64,000 bases of DNA from Corynebacterium sp. p3-SID1241 (lineage in GTDB: Bacteria; Actinomycetota; Actinomycetes; Mycobacteriales; Mycobacteriaceae), in the NCBI GenBank assembly GCA_025144025.1, contig JALXWS010000009.1, positions 23,421-87,420 of the forward strand, given 5' to 3'. The notes under the pieces are model-generated. The model was not told the DNA's origin. It worked only from the letters and a program-made list of their open reading frames with translations, and did no database searches. Of the stretch, positions 40,894-50,717 are shown one piece after another; within the stretch, counting starts at the first letter, position 1; the number at the start of each line of letters is the position of its first letter. A program made the position numbers and the translations under genes.

Positions 40894-41850
40894 CTACTGA
40901 GTATAGCCGCTCAACGCGGTGTTTCCTCGCTCCGCAATGAGGTTTACCACGGATTGAGGAGCCACTACACGCAACCTATCAGCTTGACCAAGGGCAAAGC
41001 GAATAAGCCAATCCACTGATCCCATTGGCATCGTCGCAGCTACTTCCCCATTTCCTAAGTCTTCACCCAAGCGCATATCGTAATACTCAGCCAGCCACGT
41101 GAATTCTTGGTTAATTGCTAGTTGCACGGTGTCCCCATCGCCCAAATTAAAGGGTGAAGAGGCATCAAAGTCGAGGTCTTTCAGGTGCGGCTGGGATTTT
41201 TCCTCCACGATACGAGCCCTACTAATGCGGTCGATACGGAAAGTGCGATGCGCTTGCTTTGCTTCCTCCCAAGCGGCCAAGTAGGGCTCGGAATCGACGA
41301 TGAAAATACGGGCTGGATCCACCACCCTCTCGGATTCAGCATTTGAGGAAGCGCTCCAGTAACGCAGCCGTACCCGCTTTCTCTCATTGATTGCCTGGGT
41401 CAAAAGCGCCTGGATATCAGTCTCTTCAGGGGCTGGAGTAGACAGCGACTCATAGATGGCGACTGTCTTTTCATCCATGATGCCGCGCAGCTTAGCGGCG
41501 GCGGATTCGACCGCATGGGCGTCGATTAGCCCTGGCATCGCCTGCAAGGACTCCAGGGTGAGGAGCAAGGCCCCAGCTTCAGTCGGGGTTAGCCGTAGTG
41601 CCTGGCTTAAGCCTTGATCATTATGGATGGTTACCCCATCCCGATAGCTGAAGGAGAGATCGATGAGGTCCTCGGTATTGCGCCCCGTGCCGGAGCAAAA
41701 GAGGCGATCGAGAGCTTCCTTCAGCTCGCCGGGATCCATGCCTAAGTCCTTGGCCGCTTCCATAGGCGTCTTGTCGGGATGATTTTTAAAGTACGGAATC
41801 AGGTTCAAAGAGCGCACGAGCGCCTGGAGCTTCTGAGATCCATCAGCCAT
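40894..41850 (-). CDS. pafC: WYL-domain transcriptional regulator PafC
   Basis: This 318-aa protein has an N-terminal winged helix-like region (LQALVRSLNLIPYFKNHPD, AKDLGMDPGELKEALDRLF) and a WYL domain near 145-225 (RKRVRLRYWSASSNAESERV, YLAAWEEAKQAHRTFRIDRI), then a WCX-like C-terminal part. PafB and PafC act as one heteromeric activator of the LexA/RecA-independent DNA-damage response in mycobacteria, sensing single-stranded DNA through WYL. pafB ends 2 bases upstream. Confidence 0.93.
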   Translation of the reverse strand: MADGSQKLQALVRSLNLIPYFKNHPDKTPMEAAKDLGMDPGELKEALDRLFCSGTGRNTEDLIDLSFSYRDGVTIHNDQGLSQALRLTPTEAGALLLTLESLQAMPGLIDAHAVESAAAKLRGIMDEKTVAIYESLSTPAPEETDIQALLTQAINERKRVRLRYWSASSNAESERVVDPARIFIVDSEPYLAAWEEAKQAHRTFRIDRISRARIVEEKSQPHLKDLDFDASSPFNLGDGDTVQLAINQEFTWLAEYYDMRLGEDLGNGEVAATMPMGSVDWLIRFALGQADRLRVVAPQSVVNLIAERGNTALSGYTQ

Positions 41851-41852
41851 GA

Positions 41853-42839
41853 CTAGCGTCCTTCCTGCGGATGTGCTGCCCTGCGCAAAAGGGAAATGAC
41901 CTCCTGGCGCACCTCGGCTGGTTCTATCACTTGTACTTCCGGCGCATACCCGGCCGCGGTGCGTACGAGCCAGTCCTTTTCCACCTTATGCAGCAACACC
42001 GTGCCATCGGCTTGTTGCTCGCCGGCATCTAAAAGCTCGCGCGCCTGCCCGTCAGGGATGACGAGGCGCGCATTAACCTTTTCTCCTCGCTGCAGTGCAC
42101 GCTCTACCAACACCTGCAGGTCTTCATTTGGATTGGGGTGCTCCGCGGGATGGTGTGAGCGTTTGATGTCAGAGACGCGGAGGGCGCGAAAGACGCGCGG
42201 GGCGTTTCGGTCCACATCGAATCCCACGAGATAGATGTGGCTGTCACGGTTGACCACTCCCCAAGGATCCATGACGCGGCGTACCGGCTCAGTAGCCGGA
42301 TTAGCACGGTAGGAAAACGTAATGCGGAGCTGGTTGCGCACCGCAGCGAGCACCGCGGTGATGATTTCTGGGGCGAGTCGCGTGATGTCATTGACCGCCG
42401 TGTATACCGGTGCCCCGGCAAGGTTGCGCGAGGCGCCGCTGGCGGCAATCTTGGTCCAACCGGACAAGGAGAAATCGCTCAGGCCTCCGGTTGTACCCAC
42501 TCCCCCAGCGATGCCTAAAACCATGGCCTCCTCAGGAGAAAATTCTACCGGCGCTAGCTGGTAGCTACTCGCGTCGAGCCGATAGCGCGCCCCGTCTTCG
42601 CCGCCGGAGTGCACAATGGGTACCCCGGCGCGTTGAAGGGTAGCTATATCGCGCGCCAATGATTTGGCAAAGGCCTCATCCGTTTTATCGCCGTATCCTG
42701 CTACATGCCGGCGAATCCAGGCGGCGGTGCGATCCGGGCTACCGCCGGAATTGGCGGCGCCCTGCAGCGCGAAAGAGAGGTTGGTGAGTCTTTCTACCGC
42801 TTCATCATGCCGTTTAGGCGCGGGGTTGTGTGCTGCCAC
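41853..42839 (-). CDS. pafB: WYL-domain transcriptional regulator PafB
   Basis: This 328-aa protein starts at GTG 42839 (MAAHNPAPKRHDEAVERLTN). A helix-turn-helix N-terminus (DEAFAKSLARDIATLQRAGV, RYRLDASSYQLAPVEFSPEE) precedes a WYL domain (NQLRITFSYRANPATEPVRR, HIYLVGFDVDRNAPRVFRAL) and C-terminal WCX segment (DWLVRTAAGYAPEVQVIEPA). It partners PafC, whose gene starts 2 bases after its stop. It is separated from pafA by 36 bases, so pafA through pafC may be one transcript. A GGGAGA 12 bases before the GTG is a weak ribosome site. Confidence 0.93.
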   Translation of the reverse strand: MAAHNPAPKRHDEAVERLTNLSFALQGAANSGGSPDRTAAWIRRHVAGYGDKTDEAFAKSLARDIATLQRAGVPIVHSGGEDGARYRLDASSYQLAPVEFSPEEAMVLGIAGGVGTTGGLSDFSLSGWTKIAASGASRNLAGAPVYTAVNDITRLAPEIITAVLAAVRNQLRITFSYRANPATEPVRRVMDPWGVVNRDSHIYLVGFDVDRNAPRVFRALRVSDIKRSHHPAEHPNPNEDLQVLVERALQRGEKVNARLVIPDGQARELLDAGEQQADGTVLLHKVEKDWLVRTAAGYAPEVQVIEPAEVRQEVISLLRRAAHPQEGR

Positions 42840-42875
42840 GTGCTGTGTTGTCTCCCTGGTGCGGCTCGTGTGCTT

Positions 42876-44291
42876 CTAGCTATGGTGTAGACGCATATAG
42901 TCTAGCAACGCCTCGACCCGATCATCGTCGGCCACGAAGGGATTAAGTAGCTCCTCGGTGCGCGGCTCTGGGCGGTTGACCTTAAGGCGCGTCCAGTCAA
43001 CGGTGACGTTGGCCCCAAGGCTGCGGGCAGCGGCGAGGAACTGCCCTCGTAGCGCGGCGCGGGTGGTCGCGGGCGCGCTGTCTATGGCGCGTTCGATGTC
43101 GGCGTCCGAAATCCACCGATCAACAAGTCCCTTGCGCTGCAGTACGTGAAAGAGCCCGCGGCTAGGCCGGATATCGTGATAGGTCATATCAATCTGGGCG
43201 AGCTTGGGGTGGTCCCATTTGCCTCCCAGCCGTGCGCGATAGCGCTCGAGCAGCCCCAGTTTGATGACCCAGTCGATTTCTCGGTCCACGCCGGAGAAGT
43301 CTTGAGTCTCAATGGCGTGCAGCGTGCGCTGCCAGAGATCCACTACGCGCCGCATTTCTGCCGTGGGAGTGCCGGCGTCTTCCCGCTTGTCCAACCACTG
43401 GCTCGCGCGCTGGCATAGTTGCTGCTGGACCTCGAGCGCGGTGACGGATCCACCGTCGGCAAGCGGCAGTTCGGTCGAGCCCGTCATATCGCGCGCGATG
43501 GCGCGGATATGGTGAATGGGTTTTTCAATGTTGAACTCCGGCAGCTCGAATCCGGCCTCCAGCATTTCCAGGATGAGTAGCGTGGAACCGACTTTTAGAG
43601 CCATGGTGGGCTCGGCCATGGAGGAGTCCCCCACGATGATGTGCATGCGCCGGAAGCGCTTGGAATCGCCGTGTGGTTCATCGCGGGTATTGATGATGGG
43701 ACGCGAGCGGGTGGTGGCAGAAGATACGCCTTCCCAGACTTGGTCCGCTCGTTGCGAAAGCAGGAATTGGGCGGGCTTATCGCCCTTTGCAGGCTGCACC
43801 ATGCCGGCGCCGCAGATGAGCTGGCGGGTAATAAGGAACGGCAGGAGCGCAAGGCCTAAGTCCTTCAGAACCATATGGCGGCTGATGAGATAGTTTTCGT
43901 GGCAGCCAAAAGAATTGCCGGCCGAGTCCACGTTGTTCTTGAAGAGGTACACCGCGCGCGGGTGCCCCTCGGAAGCAAAGGTCTGCTCCGCTTTTTCGCC
44001 AAGTCGATTGACTATCGCATCGCCAGCGCATTCATAGGCCAAAAGCTGGCTTAAGCTATCGCACTCGGCGGTGGCTACCTCGGGGTGAGAGCCGACATCG
44101 AGGTACAGACGGCTGGCATTGGTAGAAAAGATATTGGACGAGGAATGCTCTTGGACGATGGGCCGAAAAAGCACGCGCGCCGCTTCATCAGGGCTCAGGG
44201 CGCGTTCTTCCAGGCCTACGCTGGTGGTTAGGCCATATTCCGTCTCGATGCCCATGATGCGCCGGGCGAAGACAGCGCGCTGGTCGCTCAC
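42876..44291 (-). CDS. pafA: Pup-protein ligase PafA
   Basis: This 471-aa carboxylate-amine ligase starts at GTG 44291. It has the ligase/deamidase signature RRIMGIETEYGLTT with the nucleotide-binding Glu at ~16, the catalytic Asp region (SRLYLDVGSHPEVATAECD), FKNNVDSAGNSFGCHENYL and NTRDEPHGDSKRFRRMHIIV. It attaches the Pup C-terminal Glu to lysines of target proteins using ATP. pup ends 2 bases upstream with no prcB or prcA gene in between, unlike mycobacteria. Confidence 0.97.
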   Translation of the reverse strand: MSDQRAVFARRIMGIETEYGLTTSVGLEERALSPDEAARVLFRPIVQEHSSSNIFSTNASRLYLDVGSHPEVATAECDSLSQLLAYECAGDAIVNRLGEKAEQTFASEGHPRAVYLFKNNVDSAGNSFGCHENYLISRHMVLKDLGLALLPFLITRQLICGAGMVQPAKGDKPAQFLLSQRADQVWEGVSSATTRSRPIINTRDEPHGDSKRFRRMHIIVGDSSMAEPTMALKVGSTLLILEMLEAGFELPEFNIEKPIHHIRAIARDMTGSTELPLADGGSVTALEVQQQLCQRASQWLDKREDAGTPTAEMRRVVDLWQRTLHAIETQDFSGVDREIDWVIKLGLLERYRARLGGKWDHPKLAQIDMTYHDIRPSRGLFHVLQRKGLVDRWISDADIERAIDSAPATTRAALRGQFLAAARSLGANVTVDWTRLKVNRPEPRTEELLNPFVADDDRVEALLDYMRLHHS

Positions 44292-44293
44292 CC

Positions 44294-44485
44294 TTACTGC
44301 CCGCCCTTTTGGACATAGGAGCGCACGAATTCCTCGGCGTTGTTTTCTAGCAAGCCATCGATCTCATCGAGCAATTCATCGGTGCCGGTGGTATTGATGC
44401 TTAGCTGAGTGGAGGTAAACTCCTCCTCCCCGGCGGAGTCATCGCCGCCGATTCCGCCGGTGACCTGGGACTGGTCAGTAGACAT
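44294..44485 (-). CDS. pup: Prokaryotic ubiquitin-like protein Pup
   Basis: This 63-aa protein has an acidic and Gly-rich N-terminus, a C-terminal half with the Mpa/ARC-binding helix (DELLDEIDGLLENNAEEFVR), and ends with KGGQ. The terminal Gln must be deamidated to Glu by Dop before ligation by PafA; both genes flank it. The N-terminus (MSTDQSQVTGGIGGDDSAG) is disordered in the family and starts the unfolding of tagged substrates. Confidence 0.98.
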   Translation of the reverse strand: MSTDQSQVTGGIGGDDSAGEEEFTSTQLSINTTGTDELLDEIDGLLENNAEEFVRSYVQKGGQ

Positions 44486-44528
44486 AGGGTGGATGTCCTT
44501 TCCTTCGCTTCTGCCTAATACTTGGTTA

Positions 44529-46061
44529 TTAATTACGGTACTCGGGGTGGATACCGCTGTCAGTTAGTCCCTGGAGGAGATCCTCCACGGTGCGTGCGGC
44601 TTCGATGATCTCCCCGCATTCGGTCCGGGTAAGACTGGTGGTCTCATCCATCGGAACGGTGGCCCAGGGCGCTGCAGATCCCTCACCTACCCGAAAGGTG
44701 AGGCTTTGCCAGCTCGCTGCAATAACGTCCTCGCCGAATTTCTGCGTTACTCGTCCGCGGAAATACGCGCGGGTATCCTCCGGAGGGGTGCTGGCAGCGT
44801 GTTCTATATCTGCGGTGCTAAAGAGCTGGCGCATCTGCCCCTTGCATACCAGTGCGTGGTGAAGCGATTTGGCAGGATCAATCTCCGCGTATTGCAGGTC
44901 AATCAGGCGCAGCTTTGGGTCGGCCGGGTCGATACCGCGGTCAAGGTAGCCCTTAATCAGGCGATACTTCGCAACCCAATCCAAAAGGTGCGCGGCCTGC
45001 ATGGGATCTTCCGCCAAGAGTGCAACTACCTCGTCCCAGGCCGCGAGCACCTTGTGATCGGCTTCTGTGCGTGGGGTTACGCGGGCGCGGTATTCGGCGA
45101 GAAGCTCTAGGGCGGTGAGCTGGCGGGCGTCGGCAAGCTGGAGCCGATACCGAAGGGCGAGGTCGCGGCTCACGCGCGGAACTTCCGCCACTGCATCCTT
45201 CAGGCGGAGATCGCTAAAGTCCACACCCTGCTCAATCGCATCGAGCACCAGCGAGGTCATGCCCAGTTTGAGTAGCGTGGAGGTCTGCGACATATTCGCA
45301 TCTCCGATGATGACGTGGAGGCGCCCATAGTCCGCGTGCACCGCATGCGGCTCGTCGCGGGTATTGATGATGCCGCGATTAAGGGTGGTCTCCAGCGAAA
45401 TTTCCTGCTCAATATAGTCAGCGCGCTGGGAGATCTGGAATCCCGGCTCCTCGCCAAACTCGCCGATCCCCATGCGCCCGGCGCCGATGACTACCTGGCG
45501 GGCCACGAAAAACGGGATAAGGGCCTGCGCCATAGTGTCAAAATCCGTGGCACGGGAGTACTGATAGTTCTCGTGCGAGCCATAAGACGCGCCCTTGCCG
45601 TCCACGTTGTTTTTATAAAAGCGCAATGCAGGGCACGGGTCATGGTTGGCAAGGACGGACTTTCCTTGCGCGCTCAGGCCTGCTACGGACGCGGCGGCTT
45701 GCAGGAGCGTGGCGTCCCCTGCGGCGTCGTAAAGCGTAGCTTCCCAGGCATTGGTGCATTCCGGTGCGGAATATTCTGGGTGGGCGTGGTCCACGTAGAA
45801 GCGCGCGCCATTGGCCGTGACCACATTGGCCACCCCGATGGCGTTGGGATCCACCACGGGCACGGTTTGATAGCGCTTGAGATCAAAGCCGCGGGAATCG
45901 CGCAGCGGGTGTTCCTCAGCAAAGTCCCAGCGCGAGCGCGCCCCAGTGTGCATAGCGGCATAAGCTACCACCGCGTGCGTGGAAGAAATGATGGGCGAAT
46001 ATTCCGATAGCTCTGGGGTGGCAATTCCGTACTCGGTCTCGGTGCCTACTACGCGACTCAT
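44529..46061 (-). CDS. dop: Pup deamidase/depupylase Dop
   Basis: This 510-aa protein (ATG 46061, overlapping the arc stop as ATGA) shares the PafA fold: [15 protein letters not shown], the Dop-characteristic N-terminal segment before [38 protein letters not shown] with the catalytic Asp, [20 protein letters not shown] and [20 protein letters not shown]. The extended loop distinguishing Dop from PafA is present in the [10 protein letters not shown] region. Dop deamidates Pup-Gln and cleaves Pup from substrates. In an organism without a proteasome, depupylation would be the main reverse reaction. Confidence 0.97.
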   Translation of the reverse strand: MSRVVGTETEYGIATPELSEYSPIISSTHAVVAYAAMHTGARSRWDFAEEHPLRDSRGFDLKRYQTVPVVDPNAIGVANVVTANGARFYVDHAHPEYSAPECTNAWEATLYDAAGDATLLQAAASVAGLSAQGKSVLANHDPCPALRFYKNNVDGKGASYGSHENYQYSRATDFDTMAQALIPFFVARQVVIGAGRMGIGEFGEEPGFQISQRADYIEQEISLETTLNRGIINTRDEPHAVHADYGRLHVIIGDANMSQTSTLLKLGMTSLVLDAIEQGVDFSDLRLKDAVAEVPRVSRDLALRYRLQLADARQLTALELLAEYRARVTPRTEADHKVLAAWDEVVALLAEDPMQAAHLLDWVAKYRLIKGYLDRGIDPADPKLRLIDLQYAEIDPAKSLHHALVCKGQMRQLFSTADIEHAASTPPEDTRAYFRGRVTQKFGEDVIAASWQSLTFRVGEGSAAPWATVPMDETTSLTRTECGEIIEAARTVEDLLQGLTDSGIHPEYRN

Positions 46062-47623
46062 GCGCTCCTCTTTGCAGTCAGTAGCTCCACGCGTTCTACG
46101 CGGGCTCCAGCATGGTCTTGGGAAATGATCTTGGTCCACTCCTCCGGGTTGGTAGAGGTGGGCACGTACTCGGATTCGGCGCGCTCGGCTGCGATGGCCT
46201 GGAGCATATGCTGCTTGGCGATGCCCCCGCGATGCTCGCGTTCCCCCTGCTCGCAATCTGCACGCATCTGCAACGCTTCCTTAATAGCCAGCTTCTTGGC
46301 ACGTGAAAGGATATTGGCAATCATCGCGCCGGAGACAAAGTCCCGGTAGTGCAGAATTTCGCGCTCTCCGCTGGAAAAATGCAGCTGCACAAAGGGGCGA
46401 TCGGCATAGAGCTCATCCACCGCGGCGCTGATGAGTTCCTCTAGCGTGCCCTCGTGCGGCACGGATTCTGCAAAGTGGCGAGCAAAGATCTCGCGGGCGC
46501 CCTCTTTATTCGGCCGGTTGACCCGGATCTTGATATCCAGCCGACCGGGACGCATGATGGCGGGATCGATGAGCTCCTCGCGGTTGGTAGCGCCAATAAC
46601 GATCACATTGGAAAGGCTTTCTACTCCGTCGAGCTCCGTAAGCAACTGCGGCACCACCGTGGTTTCCATATCCGAGGACACGCCCGAGCCACGGGTGCGG
46701 AAGATCGATTCCATCTCATCAAAAAAGATGACCACCGGCTGGTCGGAACTCAGCTGGGCTAATTCACGAGCGCGCTCAAAGATGAGGCGGATGCGACGTT
46801 CCGTCTCACCTACATACTTATTGAGCAACTCTGGGCCCTTGATATTGAGGAAGTAGCTCGACCCATCGCTACCTAACTGCTGCGCCAAGGAATGGGCCAC
46901 GGCCTTGGCGATGAGCGTCTTACCGCACCCTGGCGGGCCATAGAGGAGGACGCCCTTAGGCGGCTGTAGCTCGTATTGGTGGTAAAGGTCCGGATGGATA
47001 AACGGCAGTTCCACGGAATCGCGGATCTGAGAAATCTGCTCATCGAGCCCGCCGATGTCCTCGTAGCGCACATCCGGCACTTCTTCGAGGGACAGCTGGG
47101 AAAGCTCTGTCTTTTCCACCTTTTCCAGCGCGATTGCAGCCTTGGGATCAACGAGCACGATTTCTCCTGCTGGCACGCGGGTTTCCTCGCGCAGTGCCTG
47201 CGATAGGAGCACCACTTTTTCCTCGCCAGAGGAATTTGCCACGATGAGGCGTTGGTCTCCTAGGCGCTCGACCACGGTGGCGAGCTCGCCCGTGCTGTCG
47301 GGTGCGCACCCTTCCACCACCACGAAGCCATCGCCCAAGCGAACCTGCTGGCCGGCTACTAGGCTACCTGGTTCCACATTGGGCGAGACCTTAAGCTGCA
47401 TGGTGCGGCCATTGGTGTAGACCTCCGCGGTGGTTCCCACCTCGCTGTGGGTAGGCGAATAGCCGAGGAAAACGCCGTAGGTCGATGCCGGCTCTGCCAG
47501 CGCATTGACCTCCGCAAAAAGCTGTTCCAGCTTCACCCGCGATTCTTTTAATAAGCCGGCCAACTTCTGATTGCGGGCGGCAAGCTGGTTGACCTGCCGC
47601 TTGTAGTCCGTGGCTTGATCCAT
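46058..47623 (-). CDS. arc: AAA+ ATPase ARC/Mpa
   Basis: The protein (521 aa from ATG 47623; GTG 47629 also possible) has an N-terminal coiled coil (residues ~1-45) that binds Pup, tandem OB folds, and one AAA+ domain with Walker A ([15 protein letters not shown]), Walker B ([15 protein letters not shown]) and [19 protein letters not shown]. It unfolds pupylated proteins. The C-terminus ends LLTAKRSA and lacks the QYL/GYL tail that docks mycobacterial Mpa onto the 20S proteasome, consistent with no prcBA here. TAGAGT at 47631-47636 lies exactly 7 bases before the ATG, suggesting a leaderless transcript. Confidence 0.96.
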   Translation of the reverse strand: MDQATDYKRQVNQLAARNQKLAGLLKESRVKLEQLFAEVNALAEPASTYGVFLGYSPTHSEVGTTAEVYTNGRTMQLKVSPNVEPGSLVAGQQVRLGDGFVVVEGCAPDSTGELATVVERLGDQRLIVANSSGEEKVVLLSQALREETRVPAGEIVLVDPKAAIALEKVEKTELSQLSLEEVPDVRYEDIGGLDEQISQIRDSVELPFIHPDLYHQYELQPPKGVLLYGPPGCGKTLIAKAVAHSLAQQLGSDGSSYFLNIKGPELLNKYVGETERRIRLIFERARELAQLSSDQPVVIFFDEMESIFRTRGSGVSSDMETTVVPQLLTELDGVESLSNVIVIGATNREELIDPAIMRPGRLDIKIRVNRPNKEGAREIFARHFAESVPHEGTLEELISAAVDELYADRPFVQLHFSSGEREILHYRDFVSGAMIANILSRAKKLAIKEALQMRADCEQGEREHRGGIAKQHMLQAIAAERAESEYVPTSTNPEEWTKIISQDHAGARVERVELLTAKRSA

Positions 47624-47709
47624 GCCCACTACTCTAACGCGGGCTGGCCGGCTAAAGAGGCCACTTGCGCTTTAAATTCTGGGCGATCTGATGAGCCTAC
47701 TTTCGGGCT

Positions 47710-48546
47710 CTATTTTCGGGCACGGCGCTGCGGACGCGGCGGAGTGACGCCATCGGCCAAGCGACGGGTCCAGATAAGGAAGGCGGTATGCGCGTTCATA
47801 CGGTGCTCTGGGCGGGTAGCCAAGCCTTCAACCTTCCATTCGCGCACCAGCGATTCCCACGACTTAGGCTCGGTGAAGCACTTGAGCTCGCGAATGCCTT
47901 CCATGACCTTCATCAACTGCGGCACCGTTGCCACGTAGGTCATGAAGACACCACCGGGGATGAGGAGATCGCGCACGGTCTCCAAGTGCTCCCAGGGCTC
48001 GAGCATATCGAGGATTACGCGGTCGACCGGCCCGCCCAAGTCCTCGGCGGTGACATCTCCTAAATCGCCTAGGCGCGGCGACCACCACTCGGGCTGCTCG
48101 CCAAAGTATTCCTTCACGTTATCCACCGCATACTCAAGATGGTCATCGCGCACCTCATAGGAATACACGTGGCCTTCTGGGCCCACAGCTCGCAGCAGAG
48201 ACATGGACAATGCACCCGAACCGGCGCCGGCCTCGAGCACGCGCGCGCCCATGAAGATATCGCCTTCCACTAGGATCTGTGCCGCATCCTTGGGGTAGAT
48301 CACCGCAGCACCGCGCGGCATCGACAGCACGTGGTCCACCATCAGGTGGCGGAAAAGCAGGAAGAAGGAGCCAAGGGTGGACTCAATAACCGAGCCCTCA
48401 TCCATACCCACGATGTCATCATGGTTAATGATGCCCTTGTGGGAGTGGAACTGGCCTCCTTCTTCCAGAATGACCGTGTAGTGGCGCCGTTTGGCGTCGG
48501 TAAGCTGCACGCGGTCGCCGTAGGCAAAGGGGCCGGAATATGCCAT
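47710..48546 (-). CDS. trmI: tRNA (adenine58-N1)-methyltransferase TrmI
   Basis: This 278-aa protein has an N-terminal beta domain (PFAYGDRVQLTDAKRRHYTV, FHSHKGIINHDDIVGMDEGS) and a class I methyltransferase domain with motif I (VLEAGAGSGALSMSLLRAVG), YSYEVRDDHLEYAVDN and VILDMLEPWEH (D-x-x-x-PW). It methylates A58 in the T-loop of tRNAs as a tetramer. The C-terminus is basic (RPQRRARK). It lies upstream of arc on the same strand, a conserved actinobacterial neighbour of the pupylation genes. Confidence 0.95.
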   Translation of the reverse strand: MAYSGPFAYGDRVQLTDAKRRHYTVILEEGGQFHSHKGIINHDDIVGMDEGSVIESTLGSFFLLFRHLMVDHVLSMPRGAAVIYPKDAAQILVEGDIFMGARVLEAGAGSGALSMSLLRAVGPEGHVYSYEVRDDHLEYAVDNVKEYFGEQPEWWSPRLGDLGDVTAEDLGGPVDRVILDMLEPWEHLETVRDLLIPGGVFMTYVATVPQLMKVMEGIRELKCFTEPKSWESLVREWKVEGLATRPEHRMNAHTAFLIWTRRLADGVTPPRPQRRARK

Positions 48547-48574
48547 GTCTCAAGACTCCTCGAGGTTGCGGTTA

Positions 48575-49828
48575 CTATCCCACCAAGTATGCCTCAAGTG
48601 CCTTCGCGAGCCATACTTGGTCCCGCTTGCCCACCATTTCTCGCGCCGAATGCATGGACAGCATGGGCACGCCCACATCGACAGTGTCGATGCCCAAACG
48701 CGTCGCCGTAATGGGACCGATGGTCGAGCCGCAGGGCACATCATTATTGCCCACAAAACGCTGCACCGGTACACCGGCCCTGCCGCACGCTGTTTCCCAC
48801 AGCGCCACCGTGGTGGCATCGGAGGCATAACGCTGATTGCCGTTGATCTTGGTCACTGGGCCTTTGCCGATGATCGGATGGTGCGTGGGATCGTGCTTGC
48901 TCAAGTAGTTGGGGTGCACGGAGTGCGCTGCATCGGCCGAAACACAGCTCGAGCGTGAAAACATCTGGAAACGCTCCTCCTCGTCGGCCCCCAGCGCTCG
49001 CGCCGTACGGGTAAGTACATCCGCGAGGATGGGTCCGCCCGCACCGTAGCGCGAGCTGGAGCCTACCTCTTCGTGGTCAAAGGCCATCATGACCAAGATT
49101 TCGTTGCCGTGATAACTCTCGGCGGCCCTCTTCATCGCCTCCAACGAAGCATGTACGGAAGAAAGGTTATCCATGCGTCCGGCCGCGATAAACTGCTCCC
49201 CAGCGCCAAAGACTTCACCGCGGGCGGCGTCAGCCGTAATCAGGTTGAAAGAGGCAATGTCCCGCTTGGCGACGCCCACCTTCTCCCCCACTACCTGCAA
49301 GATGGACGCCTCTGGGTCACCGACGCTCAAAACCGGCTGCATATTGTATTGACGGTCCGGCTTGAATTCATCCTTGCGGTAAAGGTGGATCGCAAGGGAA
49401 GGGAGGCGCAGCACTGGACCAGTATTGACCAGGTGTCGCGTGCCATCCTTCGTCACAATCTGCCCGGCTACGGTCAGCTCCCGATCGAACCAGGTATGCA
49501 GTAGCGCCCCGCCATAGACCTCTACTGCCACTTGCTGCCAGCCCGCCGCCGAAAAATCCGGCGTGGGTTTAAGAACCAGACCCGGCGAATCCGTATGCGA
49601 CCCGACGATGCGGAACCCAGAATTCTTATCCGCGCCCTCTGGCACGTACCACGCCGCTACCGCGCCGCCGCGCACCATCACGTGGCCGCCTGGCGCAGAC
49701 GACCATTCCGTGCCTTCATCCTGTACCTCAAATCCCTCCTCGCGCAGCTGGCGGGATACCTCTTGTGCGGCATGGTACGAGGAAGGAGAAGCAGCGATGA
49801 AATCTAGGAAATCTGCGGTATAACTCAT
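48575..49828 (-). CDS. M18-family aspartyl aminopeptidase
   Basis: The ATG at 49828 gives 417 aa beginning MSYTADFLDFIAASPSSYHA, the usual M18 start; the AGGAGG box is unusually close (one base before ATG). Zinc ligands are visible in GSHTDSPGLVLK (His-Asp), FDHEEVGSSSRYGAGG (Glu-Glu) and SMHSAREMVGKRD (late His). It removes N-terminal residues, often acidic, from peptides in the cytoplasm as a large oligomer. The gene is divergent from the RecB-like nuclease, 46 bases apart. Confidence 0.94.
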   Translation of the reverse strand: MSYTADFLDFIAASPSSYHAAQEVSRQLREEGFEVQDEGTEWSSAPGGHVMVRGGAVAAWYVPEGADKNSGFRIVGSHTDSPGLVLKPTPDFSAAGWQQVAVEVYGGALLHTWFDRELTVAGQIVTKDGTRHLVNTGPVLRLPSLAIHLYRKDEFKPDRQYNMQPVLSVGDPEASILQVVGEKVGVAKRDIASFNLITADAARGEVFGAGEQFIAAGRMDNLSSVHASLEAMKRAAESYHGNEILVMMAFDHEEVGSSSRYGAGGPILADVLTRTARALGADEEERFQMFSRSSCVSADAAHSVHPNYLSKHDPTHHPIIGKGPVTKINGNQRYASDATTVALWETACGRAGVPVQRFVGNNDVPCGSTIGPITATRLGIDTVDVGVPMLSMHSAREMVGKRDQVWLAKALEAYLVG

Positions 49829-49874
49829 ACCTCCTAGCTTGCCACGAAACGCGCGGCGATAGGCTAGATACACC

Positions 49875-50705
49875 ATGGCTACTTCATCTACACCCCGCCC
49901 GCTCGCCCTTTCGCCCTCGCGCGCCTCCGACTATAAGCAGTGCCCGCTGCTCTATCGCTTCCGCGCGATTGACAAGTTACCCGAGCCCAAGACCATTGCC
50001 CAGGTCAAAGGAACCCTAGTGCACGCCGTGCTGGAAGAAATGCACAAGCTACCGCGAGACGAGCGCACCTATCCTGCCGCAGTGAAGATGATTAAGCCCT
50101 CTTGGGCAGAGATGACCGCTAAAGACGAAGTACTTCTAGAGCTCGTGCCAGAAGAAGACACCTACGACTTCTTCGTCGCTGCCAGAGATCTGCTCAAAGG
50201 CTATTTCCAGATGGAAAATCCGCAAGGCTTTGATTGCCAAGAAACCGAGATGTACGTCAACACGGTTCTGCCCAACGGCGTCCCCGTCCGTGGCTTCATC
50301 GACCGCGTGGACCGCGCACCAACCGGCGAGGTACGGGTCGTAGACTATAAAACAGGCAAGAAGCCCCTGCCCCGCTATTCTCACGACGCGCAATTTCAAA
50401 TGCGCTTTTATGCGCTTGTCTACTGGCGCATCCTAGGCACTATTCCCCATCAACTCCGCTTGATGTACCTCAAGGTCTTGGACTCGATGTTTCTTAGCCC
50501 AAACCGTGAGGAACTCGAATACTTCGAGCGCGATCTCGGCGAATTGTGGGCCAAGATTGAGGCCGATGGGCGCGCCGGGGACTTCCGCCCGAAGCCGTCT
50601 AAGCTGTGCGGTTGGTGCGCCCACCAGGATCTCTGTCCCGAGTTTGGTGGCACTCCGCCGCAGTACCCGGGCTGGCCGGGCTCAGCGGCGGATACAAAGG
50701 GCTAG
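49875..50705 (+). CDS. RecB-family PD-(D/E)XK nuclease with Fe-S cysteines
   Basis: This 276-aa protein has the Cas4/RecB-like nuclease layout: a first Cys (YKQCPLLYRFRAIDKLP), KGTLVHAVLEEMHKL (motif I His), GFIDRVDRAPTGEVRVVDYK (catalytic Asp and D-x-K), KTGKKPLP, QMRFYALVYW, and three C-terminal Cys (CGWCAHQDLCPEF). Four cysteines in this order usually ligate a [4Fe-4S] cluster. It is a stand-alone exonuclease of the type common in actinobacteria, not part of a CRISPR locus, and no Cas genes or repeats are present. Confidence 0.9.
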   Translation: MATSSTPRPLALSPSRASDYKQCPLLYRFRAIDKLPEPKTIAQVKGTLVHAVLEEMHKLPRDERTYPAAVKMIKPSWAEMTAKDEVLLELVPEEDTYDFFVAARDLLKGYFQMENPQGFDCQETEMYVNTVLPNGVPVRGFIDRVDRAPTGEVRVVDYKTGKKPLPRYSHDAQFQMRFYALVYWRILGTIPHQLRLMYLKVLDSMFLSPNREELEYFERDLGELWAKIEADGRAGDFRPKPSKLCGWCAHQDLCPEFGGTPPQYPGWPGSAADTKG

Positions 50706-50717
50706 CGCCCCACCCGC

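Noticed and set aside
49875-50705. Cas4-like nuclease suggesting a CRISPR locus
   Set aside because: No Cas genes and no repeat-spacer array are present on either strand; stand-alone RecB-like proteins of this type are common in actinobacteria.
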